Positions 30,002 to 39,403 of a stretch of 64,000 nt of DNA are shown here, one piece after another. The notes under the pieces were generated by a model. It saw only the letters and a program-made list of their open reading frames with translations, made no database searches and was not told the origin of the DNA. Within the stretch, counting starts at the first letter, position 1; the number at the start of each line of letters is the position of its first letter. Source of the DNA: Rhynchopus sp. YZ270_cl-10. Its lineage: Eukaryota > Euglenozoa > Diplonemea > Diplonemida > Diplonemidae. Location of the stretch: assembly GCA_964035575.1 (NCBI GenBank), contig OZ037892.1, positions 124,001-188,000 on the forward strand. Direction: 5' to 3'. Position numbers and translations under genes: made by a program.

Positions 30002-33000
30002 CTAATCACGGAGCTGAACAACACGCTCATGAACAATGTCCGCGAGACGTCCAAAGACAGAGTTAATCGCCTCATTGAGGATATCGAGGAAGTAGTTGGT
30101 TGCTTCTGAGTCGTTCAGGTCGAGACGCAGCTTCGCTTCGACAGAACGGATGCGTGCACAGACGTCTTTCGTGGAGCGTACGTCGGCAGTCAGGTCCGGG
30201 ATGTTTGCCTCCGTCATCATCGCCAAGGAGTTGATGATCAACCCGCTATGCTTGCGCACAATGTTAAACGCACTGCAGCACAGCTTCTTGAACTCATTGT
30301 ACCGCGCAGAGTCGAGACCACCCATCGCGTCTACCATGTCCTTCCGCAGCTTCAGGGGCGGAGGAAACGGCTTCGGGTCTTTACCCAGAATGAATCCAAA
30401 GTCGATGTGCAGAATGCGTCCATCCTTTGTTACAAGAAGGTTCTCAAGGTGGCGGTCACCAATCCCCAGGATGAAGGTGATGATCGCGTATCCAGCGTTG
30501 CTCTTCACCCAGTTGTCGAGACACTCATTGGAAAGCCCAAACTCTCCTGTTGGGTCGTGGTTGTGCTGCTTCAGGAAGCCGTGGATGTTTTTCCGTATGT
30601 CCTGTAGTCCAACAACGTCAGGTACAATGCCGATGAAGCCCTCGCTTACACTGGTCGCAAGAACTCTGTAGGGGGTGAGCTTCAGGTCCAAGCCGTCCTG
30701 CCTGAGGAGCTTGTCTATCATGGTGATGATCTGCATGACCAGCTGGTCCTGGCGGATGTCGTCGCCACTCTTGTACATCAGCCTCAGCTGGCCTTTGGAG
30801 TCCGCTCGGTTGAAGGATATCGCTGTGGAGGGTGGTTTACATAAGAAAAATGAGTTGGCTTGAAATACAACAGACCCTCGCGACAGTGTACCTTGGTGCA
30901 TTGCCAACCGGGTGGACCCAAAGTGCCATTTCGGGAAAAGTGTGGGAGAGGCTATAATGGAGCACAAAAGGGGGGAAGGACGGGCGGAAGGAATCGTGGC
31001 TACGTGGTAGTGCGCCAGTACACGGGAGAACTGAATTGCTCCTCAAAGTTGTTGTGGGCCAAGGCTGGTGAGAGAGAGCAGATAGCGTTGCTGAAGAACA
31101 GTGGGTAAAGGTAACTGTGCGTTACCAAGAAGCTGAGGGTCGACACGGGATGCAGGCAGTCGAGAGGACGGCGAAGCTGGTGGCGCAGGGCCAGTACGCA
31201 GCGGAAGAGGGAAAAAATTCACCTTTTTGGCAGTAAATCATATCAGTTTTCTCACACTGCGTGGAAGCAACAAAAATGAGAGAGTAGTTAAAACGCTAAA
31301 AAAAACGCTCCGTTGACATAAACATACCCATCGGCATCATCGCGCTCTTGAAGAGGTACATATCTTCCGGCACGATCGGGCCTAGTCCAATGGCAGGGAA
31401 AATGGGGGATGTGATCTTCGGCTGTACAAGCGACTCATCGCAGTCGGCGTCGGGTTGAGGCTCGTCGCCCGATAATGCTGCGGCCGCAGTGAGAGGGGTG
31501 ATGGAGTTGTTGCTGACTGCGTTAGGGTTGGAGTGCTTGAGGTTCGCCATGCTTGACTTCGCCGACGCAGCAATCGATTTGCCGAAGTTGACAAAGCCTC
31601 CCCCACCGTGCCCTCCTGCGATCTCATGGTCGGTACCACTAAAGAGCTCTTTCAACCCACAACCACCATCAGAGACAATACTGACCGCTTTGTCCTTCTT
31701 CTTCGTCCGCGTACTGCTTGACGCATTAATTTCCGTTTGCAATGCTGCCAAACACTTCATCAGCTGCACCTGCTTCTCCAACCTTGCCTTGAACAACGTT
31801 GGAATGGATGTGGTTATTTTACGACAGACTTTTATGTACATCGCTCCTAGCTCATTCCCTTCATGAGTCTCGACTGTTGCGTACCAATACAACCATGAGC
31901 ACAGCTCCCAATCCTTCGTAGAGTGCTTCAAGAGCAGGTCAAGGAGAGTCGAATTGAGGGGGTCTTTATCGTAGCGAAGCGCTTGGACCAGTTGCAGGAG
32001 AATTCCGGTTAAAGTGGCAATACTTTCTTCACCAAGGCGGGTGACAGCGTGGTTGCGTACTGGGCTGATTCCTTTGAAGTATCCTCCGAGGAGTTCTAGG
32101 CAGTCGTCTAAAGTTAACCCACCCCAGCCGGAAATGAGAGAACGTGCCATGCCTTCTTCCTTGGCATCGCCCCAGTCAACGCAGCGCATGAATTTGCAAA
32201 ACCCAAGCTTGTTTTTGGAGAGAAAGAAGCGGAAGTGCCATAGCAAATTCCCGTCCTCGGTTGCAGGTGGTGCGAGAGGTGAGAGACGGAGAATGGCTTG
32301 GATCTTTGCGTATTGTGTTGCATTTGGCTTAAGGTCTGGGTCCACCGCAAGGTGTTGGAATTTTAGGATTTTGACAGCTTTGTGTTCGCAAGGGTTTTCT
32401 GCATGCTCGATTCCCGCATCTCGAAGGGTAACCAAGCCGCCATTAGGTATCGGCTGGTACGACATTGGAATCGGCGCGTGAACAGACAAATTGAACACCG
32501 GAATCCCAAACACAGGGAAGTCGATCACCAAGCAGGCCTCCCTCTGTTTCTCTTCGGTTCGCTTCAACTCTGCGATTTTCGCCCCCGCTACACGGTCCAA
32601 CCATTCCACCCGACCCAACTCATTTAAGTTGTACTGCACGACCCGCTTCTCCGTTTTTAATGCAAAGCTTTTATCTCTAATGTTCCCTAGCGTAGTGGAA
32701 AATTCTCCTCCGTCAGCTGGCACATCAGGATGAATTTGGAGACGTCTTTTGGACCGTTTCATCTGTCCTCTCGAAGAGAACACATATGAGGAGGTCGCAC
32801 CAAAGGGTTCGGACGAAGCTGAGCTGTACAACGTGAAGCACACTAAAGTGTCGACGGAGAGATCGCGATATTTGATAGGAAAGCGAATCCATTGGTTCCA
32901 ACGATACTTTCCGGTGGAGGTGGGAACCGATCTCGATCGGTTGGTGTGCGCTGGGGCACAAAGCTCAACCCCTGATGCGAACAGCTGCACCACAATAAGC

Positions 33001-33284
33001 ATGTCGTCGTCAGGCCCCACAACGGTCTCCCCCCCCACCTCCACCTCCTCCAGACGCACCCTGAACTCCTCCTCGACATCGGCAGACGCAGCGTACACAG
33101 GACCTCCTGCACCATGTGCCACTTCGCTGGGCATAGCATCACCCACCCCGCTCAGCGAAGTCGCGTTTACTAGACCATCTGCGATCATATTGGGGTGTTC
33201 CACGATAGGGGGGGTATGAGAGGTTTGAGGGGTTTGCTCTGAGAGTAGATTTCTTTGTGGATGAATTGGTTGTTTCATATACAT
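30002..33284 (-). CDS. VPS34: Class III phosphatidylinositol 3-kinase VPS34, 2 exons
   Basis: VPS34 makes PI3P on endosomes and autophagosomes, normally with VPS15 and Beclin/Atg6. Exons are 31328-33284 and 30002-30822, joined in phase 1 across a 505-nt intron, for 925 residues (human 887). In order: a C2 domain (RWNQWIRFPIKYRDLSVDTL), the helical PIK domain (LLWHFRFFLSKNKLGFCKFM), then the kinase lobe with PEDMYLFKSAMMPM, SGDDIRQDQLVMQII, LDLKLTPYRVLATS, the catalytic loop GIGDRHLENLLV and the HIDFGFILGKDPKPFPPP activation segment. The catalytic residues are intact. The conserved C-terminal helix ends ERVVQLRD, without the usual aromatic tail. The start is supported by a CTTCTTTTCATTAG acceptor six bases upstream of the ATG. 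The intron carries a dispersed hairpin and protein-like remnants on the other strand. Confidence 0.96.
30940..31215 (+). pseudogene. Protein-like remnant within VPS34 intron, other strand
   Basis: The plus strand of the VPS34 intron contains short protein-like stretches such as EEQWVKVTVRYQEAEGRHG and VERTAKLVAQGQYAAEEG. They are unusually GC-rich for an intron here. I do not recognise the family; it may be a decayed insertion. Confidence 0.25.
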
Positions 33285-33714
33285 TCTTTTTCTAATGAAA
33301 AGAAGGTACAGAGGGTGCTAAAGAATTGGAGGAATTGGGTAAAAGGGGGAAGAGAAAAAGGGGGAAAACCTCATATTTTTTTTGTTGTTCTTTTCAGATT
33401 TTCAGTTTTGGTAGAGAACACAGGGTGGTAGAGCTACAGAGAGGGGGGGGTGCGTGGAGGGGTACCGGGGGCACGCCCCACTACGATCCACACACACACA
33501 CAAAGGGGAAGGGGGGGTTTTGTTTTGATAAGGGTAGGTTCTGTGTAGCTGACATATCTTCACGTCTTCTGTAGGATAGATCAATCAGGGTAGCCCTAAC
33601 AGATGCACGCCGAGGACCCCTTTTTATTTTATTTTATTTTTTGAAACTTAGTTGTTGGTACCCCCTTCTTCTGTTCTTCCTTTTTTTACTTTTTGGTATT
33701 CACTCTCGTCACTT

Positions 33715-33933
33715 TTAGCGCTACCGAATCAGTGGCTGCTCTTTGTGTTCTATGTGGAGCCATACCCGGGAACGTATCCCCCCGATAGGCGCCGTTTTGT
33801 TTCACATCTAGTAGAGACGCGCGGGTTGCCGATTTTCGGAGGTCACTACCCCGTTGGTTGCTACACAGGGTTTTTCAGACAGCACACCTCCCCCCTCAGG
33901 GTGTGGCAGCATCGTTTAAGGACGCTGGCCTGA
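33715..33933 (+). other. Exon-like open frame, plus strand
   Basis: After a TCTCGTCACTTTTAG acceptor-like site, the plus strand reads NQWLLFVFYVEPYPGTYPPD, then RRRFVSHLVETRGLPIFGGH and ends HRLRTLA at a TGA. The composition is that of a real protein, but there is no ATG and no match I know. Twelve bases after the stop is a perfect hairpin. It could be the last exon of a plus-strand gene, or a remnant. Confidence 0.25.
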
Positions 33934-33944
33934 CTTCAAAAAAG

Positions 33945-33968
33945 TGGAAACCTTAAATAAGGTTTCCA
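33945..33968. repeat. Perfect 11-bp stem hairpin
   Basis: TGGAAACCTTA and its exact inverse are separated by two bases. It follows the exon-like plus-strand frame by 12 bp. Confidence 0.7.
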
Positions 33969-34195
33969 TGATAGAGCTGATGTGTGTTATCGTTATGCAA
34001 ATTTGCTGCATTTTTTTCATGGTTCCATGTTGGGAGCATTGAGAAAATCAATCACCCCCCTCAAACCATCGTAAAGGATAGTAAAGGCGTTGTGGGTAAA
34101 AATGCGTCGCGTACAAGGAAAGAAATGCGTGGAATTCACACGAGAAAAAAGCGAGGTGTCTACACGTCATCAATTTATCAGAAAGAAAAAAAAAA

Positions 34196-34247
34196 GGTTG
34201 AAAGTGCAAATGCCTCACCGTTCATCGGCGGACGCAGGGCACTGAAA
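34196..34247 (+). repeat. Dispersed family-B repeat copy, short form
   Basis: GTTGAAAGTGCAAATGCC, then TCACCGTTCATCGGCGGA and CGCAGGGCACTG. Same orientation as all other copies. Confidence 0.6.
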
Positions 34248-34714
34248 GAAAGCAAAAAGTTGTAGATGAATATACCTCATGTGCATACACATCTTAAAAA
34301 AGGAGTGGAACCCTAGACACAACCCTATGTAGTTTTGACACAGAAGCACCAAGAAAAATATTTGGAAGAAGAAAAAAAAAAAAACCTGGCGTAAATTCCT
34401 GGAGCCCTGGAGCATCAAGATATAATTCTTAGAAAGATGGTTTCAAGTTTTTTTTTAAATTTCTTTTCCGTCGAAAAAGAGAAAAAAAAAAACTTGAAAA
34501 GATGAACGTGCAGCACATTCATCACATCTGCAAGAAGTAACTAACCCTCTTATGACCCTGTGATCCATTGCGTTGCAAAGGGCTGCATTGAACCCTCTCA
34601 AACTCAATAGATTAGCTTTAGCTTTTCAAAGGCTCATAATAAACAAGGGGTGTGTACAACAGGAGAAACGAGCAAAAATAAAATAAAAATGTTTCACATC
34701 TTCTTATACTTTAT

Positions 34715-34757
34715 ATTCTACTGAATAGAAGGTATAATAGGGTGCACTAAATGTACC
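34715..34757. repeat. 43-bp exact dispersed repeat, copy 1
   Basis: Begins ATTCTACTGAATAGAAGG and ends CACTAAATGTACC. An identical 43-bp copy lies at 61443-61485, 27 kb away. The start is itself a small palindrome. Confidence 0.8.
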
Positions 34758-36008
34758 CAAACTAATAATTTTTTTTTTGAAAGATGAGACGTGCCTCTCT
34801 GCCACATCTAAAAGAGAAGGAAAAAACATGAATGTGCCTCTCGTGCACACGTCTTAAAAAAAGGGTATTACTAAACCTCTGTTGCTTGGTCACCCTAAAA
34901 GAAAGGAACAAAATGAAAACCTATTGCGAGGGAGGAGGGCGGAAAGCCCCAAATAATTTTGAAAAAATTAAGGAACAGAAGTTCTTGTTGGCAGGGCGCC
35001 TTATGAGATGCGTGCCTAGTCTGGGCAGGGTAAAAATGCAAAAAAAAAAATAAAGAAACAAATCCATAGAAAAGAAACAAAAAAAACATAGCTTTGAAAC
35101 CCCTTTGCATAGTTAGGGTTCACGATGCTAAAAGAAGAAAAAAAAAATGAGAGAAAGGGGCCGAATGAGTCTCGCGGATCTGAAATAATGGCTTTTTTTT
35201 CTCCAAAATTGGTAACAGTCAATTAACGGTCTCAAATCGTCAAAATTAGCCCATGATACTCAATATAAAAAGCGAACTAAATACCATACAATGCAGCAAA
35301 AGCCGACTATGCCTGAAAATAGACGTTGTCTGGACAATCCCTCTGAGGTGTACTAATACATACAAATCACGCCTCAGCCACGCCTGTTGTGAGTACGCCT
35401 CAGCCCCCTGTATCAGGCCTTAGCAAAGCTTGTTCGGCCTCGCTGCATTGTATGGTATACGGGAGCCATAGGAGGAGGCACGGAAAAATGAGAGGGGAAA
35501 TTGTGATTTTTTTTTTGTAGTTTCGACAATCACCTGTCCGAGGACGGGTTCCGTACACAAGGTCGCCCGAAGGCTTTTTTTTTTTTTTTGTTTTGTTTCA
35601 CGCGTTCGGCACCAATTGAAGGAACCTACTCACAGGGTGCCATTACCATCGTTGATACAGTGGTCTTGATGTAAGATGTTTTGACCCACAGCCAACTCTA
35701 ATGACATTACGCCAGAAAAGCCGTGGCACCTTACAACCTGAGCTCTGGATCCAACGAGGTGTGGTGGGCCCCGCACAGTGAAGTTGGTTGTATCAGCCTG
35801 AAACTGATCTCACCAGACTCCGTGGCGGGGGTCAGAAGGAAGAAACGTTGACAGATGACTATGCCTCACGACATGCACATCTTAATCTGAATAAAAGGAG
35901 TGAGAGAGAAACTGCGAAGTACAAAAAAAGAAGAGAAAAAAAGAAGAAGAAAAAAATGCGTCACACAATCGGACACATTTATTTTGCGGAATGTTGCGTG
36001 ATAAAACG

Positions 36009-36064
36009 AAAATTATTTCAACATATGCACTCAATAAATTGATAGCATAGGTTTTAGGATCAAA
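36009..36064. repeat. Diverged relative of the 171-bp terminal repeat
   Basis: Shares CATATGCA.TCAATAAATTG and the following ATAG...GGATCAA with the terminal repeats at 4592 and 6277, with several differences. No partner copy is seen nearby, so it may be a solo or truncated end. Confidence 0.5.
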
Positions 36065-36725
36065 AAAATGTTTCAAAAAAAAGAGAAAAGGGGCACCTCC
36101 GACTGTACGATGCCAGCCCCGAACGAAAGACACAAAAACGAGAAGAAGAAAAAAAAATGTGAGAGTTGAATCAAGGCTCGCGCCAATTTCTCACACCTGG
36201 GGAAATCCCAAATGTTAGGAAATGCACGAGCCCTTAAGGTAGATATAACATGAAACATACAGCGATAACGGCAGCAGGCAATTTAGCCACACTCGACCAG
36301 GATGCTGATGGGTGAGAAGGTTATTTTTTTTGACGAGCATTTAAAAAAAAAAGGTAAAAAAAAAACCTCCGTTGTAAATTGATGTATTAGCACTGCAGGC
36401 CCTCTCTTTGCCGATTTTACCCCCCCTTTTATTTATATCGGCAATCACCCGAGGGCCTGGAGTCAATAATGTCCACTGGGAAGACATGAAACGCAATTCG
36501 CACTGTGCACATTCAGGAAACTACACACATGAAGTGAAGGGAGCTGTGACACTCTAGGGTTAACCGTATTTCGTTCGGTGCGGTGTGTGGAAGGTATATT
36601 GGTAAGACGAGCCTTAGCCTGGCGTGCTTAGCCACAACGATCGCATCACCACGGTGCCTTATGAGCGTTACCTCAAAGACCAATAATACATTTAACTACC
36701 TAAAAACAGGACATTTTTTTTTTTT

Positions 36726-36761
36726 TGGATTAGTGGAGCTGCCGTATACAGTCTTCACTGG
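36726..36761 (+). repeat. Dispersed family-A repeat copy
   Basis: TTGGATTAGTGGAGCTGCC and GTCTTCACTGG closely match the copy at 14590-14630. Confidence 0.5.
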
Positions 36762-37493
36762 TTTGCTTAAAAAGGTTGGTTTTTCGTTGTGTTTTTTTTT
36801 TTAAATTGGAGCAATGTCCACTGATACATATCCACAAAAACCAGATAAGACGGAGCTGAGGGAGTGCACAACATTTTGTGCGGATTCCAGAACACCCTGC
36901 TTCATGAAAAGGAGTTCATGGAAAGGATGCCTGAGACGAAAAAGCAAAAGGTCTGCACTCCCATTTATACACGACATGGTACAGAGGCACCTGATAAGTT
37001 AGATTCATATACTTTCAGTTCACAGAATTGAAAGTATTTGAGAGGGTCAACACATGCACCCTTTCTTTTAGTGGTTTTAGATAAGTGAAATGAAATGGAA
37101 ATCACTCCCCAACCAATCCCAAGTCTTTGAGGTGTTTGTGTACTGTCGCGTTGCAGTGAAGAACAAAAAAGGGAAACAAAACCAATTTTTTTCTTTGGTT
37201 GAGTTATCTTAGACAGGAGCGTGTCCTGACACTGCTTAACAAAACGGAAAACAGAACGGAAAAAAAAAACAACAAAAAACGTAACAAAGAGGCACAAACC
37301 TGAAACAGGGTGTGGTATTGAAAAGATGAAAACGTTGACTACGTGACCTTGTAAAAAAGGGGGGTTGTGGCGATGTGCACAGTGTAGAGACCTTCAGGGT
37401 GCAAAATGTGTGCACTGCGACAAAAACATATCCGAAGAGAGGGAAAAAGAATGCGGGTTAAATTTTTAGATTTTTTTTTGTTTTTTTTTTGTT

Positions 37494-37555
37494 TTGATAA
37501 ATTGTTGGAATAGTGTAGTTGCGCCGTGTTGCCACAGTGCAATCTCCACTTTCCA
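37494..37555 (+). repeat. Dispersed family-A repeat copy
   Basis: GATAAATTGTTGGAATAGTG, then GTTGCCACAGTGCAATCTCC. It is followed by an A-run. Same orientation as 38584, 55187 and 9371. Confidence 0.6.
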
Positions 37556-37960
37556 AAAAAAAAAAAAAAGTTTACTCACGAAAAGTCCTCTGATCTCGGG
37601 CCACTCTTTTCCGAAGAATTCAGTGTGTCGTATCGACAATTTTTTTTTCATCCTCGTCAAGTGCGAGACTCGCTGATCCAAAAAATATCAGAAATATTGA
37701 TTTTCAATTTTGATATTTTTGTTGAGTGCGATCAGAAGAAAAGGGTTAAAGAATGAATACGCCTCATACGCATACACATCTCAAGAGGAAAGGGGGTACG
37801 CTGAATCTGTCGCAGGGGTGAAGATTTACGAGAGGGAAAAAAAAAACAAAAAAAAAATTTGAAAGATGAATGTGCCTCTCGTGCACATACGCCTTTAAAA
37901 GGGGGGGTGGACAGTGTTGGTTTAGTACAGCGCCCCAAAAGTTTAGAACAGGTTTAATAC

Positions 37961-38082
37961 AAGTTTAGTACAGTTTAGTACAGTTTAGTACAGTTTAGTA
38001 CAGTTTAGTACAGTTTAGTACAGTTTAGTACAGTTTAGTACAGTTTAGTACAGTTTAGTACAGTTTAGTACAATTTAGTACA
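37961..38082. repeat. 10-bp tandem repeat
   Basis: Twelve copies of CAGTTTAGTA with slight variation at both ends. Confidence 0.95.
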
Positions 38083-38583
38083 CCTGTTTTAAACACCCTT
38101 GTATTAAACCTGCCAACACTAGGGGTGGAGCACTACGTGGCTACACTATGCTAACACATCGCCCACAAAAGAGTATACACTAATAAGCTATATTTTCTGA
38201 AAGAATTTTCCGATTTCAGAGGTTTATAAACACGCTACTTTACCTTTCGTAGAGAGTAGAGTAGCCACACGACACACACCGTATAAAAAATGTGGGTGCA
38301 AACGTTGATGAACCCAAGCGTCTCTCGTGTGCAGTCACCTTGATCACAACCATCGTTATCGCACAGCATCAAAGCTGTGTGGAAAATGCACAACAACAAA
38401 AAAATGAGTTTTCATCTTCAAGAGATGACCAAACCCTCACTGTTGCAGTGTTACTTTATAACCTATAAAAAAACGTTGGATGGAGTGGCAGAATGGGGTG
38501 CAAAAAGTGCGCAGAAGTACGCAAGAAGTGCGAAAATCACCCCCCTTCAGCCACATCATTAGACCTTTTTTTCCCTTTTTTTT

Positions 38584-38640
38584 TGATAAATTGTTGGAGG
38601 TAGTGGAGTTGCCACAGTTGTGCAATCTCCACTGTCCACT
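38584..38640 (+). repeat. Dispersed family-A repeat copy
   Basis: TGATAAATTGTTGGAGGTAG, then GAGTTGCCACAGTTGTGCAA and TCTCCACTGTCC. This is the closest to a consensus of the family. Confidence 0.6.
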
Positions 38641-38694
38641 CTTTTTGAAAATTTGGTTATATTAGTGTAGACAACCCGAGGATGAACTAAACTA

Positions 38695-38795
38695 CCGTAT
38701 TCGTACAAATAATCGACCGTAAAAATGTTCGACCTTTTCAGGATTTTTCTGGGAAGTTCGACCTTTTTTACGGTCGAACATTTTTACGAATACGG
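38695..38795. mobile_element. Hairpin MITE, probably Tc1/mariner type
   Basis: A 101-bp element with imperfect inverted repeats of about 45 bp. The ends are CCGTATTCGTA and its inverse, the inner arms GTTCGACC and its inverse. It is flanked by TA on both sides, the expected mariner target duplication. It is noncoding. Confidence 0.75.
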
Positions 38796-39403
38796 TATAT
38801 CTTTTTTGTTATTCTTGCTTTGTCCTTCTAAGATATGGATGCGACTTTCTGCACACATCGTTATACACAAATTGAAAGAGGTTGTTTGATCGATCGGCAA
38901 TACCACTACACGTACATCTGTATTTCAGTTAACAGCATAGCTGCATAACTGAGCATGACAAAAAAAAAAAATCGTAAACGCAAAACACACACATCTAAAG
39001 AAGAAGTTACAAAAACAACCTAAAATTGACAATACAAAAACGCCCTCTCATGACCGTTTACCATTTGGTCCGGTGCCACCTAAATAAAATCGCTGAGAAC
39101 GTCACAACCAACCCAGCAGGGTGACAGAAGAAAGACCTCCAAAAAAATTTTCGAACATTTTTTTTGCAATGTGGCCCATTAAACACGATAAAAATGCCTC
39201 TCACATCATGATGGGACAACTTCGGGGAAAAGGGCGTCCCTCACTCCCTCATCGCTCATTTTGGTTATTTTGAGGCAGTCCGCCTATCTGCCGATGCATC
39301 CCCTCGAAGACTACCTGACTGCACTTACACACATTATGCTGTGAATTGGAAGAAGCGTGATGCTTAGAGAGAGTTCTTCTCTTCTCCCCTCATAGCACCC
39401 ACC

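Larger units (their letters stand above)
33285..39403. other. Second repeat-rich desert, about 6.1 kb
   Basis: AT-rich DNA with many A and T runs. It contains a plus-strand exon-like frame (33715-33933), a perfect hairpin (33945-33968), a diverged terminal-repeat relative (36009-36064), a 10-bp tandem repeat (37961-38082), a mariner-type MITE (38695-38795), a family-B copy (34196), family-A copies (36726, 37494, 38584) and many CCTCTCGTG hairpins (near 34263, 34782, 34825, 35853, 36608, 37750, 37862, 38310, 39041). No minus-strand gene is seen. Confidence 0.7.

Noticed and set aside
36814-37002. 62-codon plus-strand frame with an upstream T-run and AG
   Set aside because: The acceptor-like site is probably chance in T-rich DNA; the frame shows no motif and overlaps dispersed repeat sequence.
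37961-38082. Regularly spaced repeats suggestive of a CRISPR array
   Set aside because: Direct head-to-tail 10-bp units without spacers, in a eukaryotic intergenic region.
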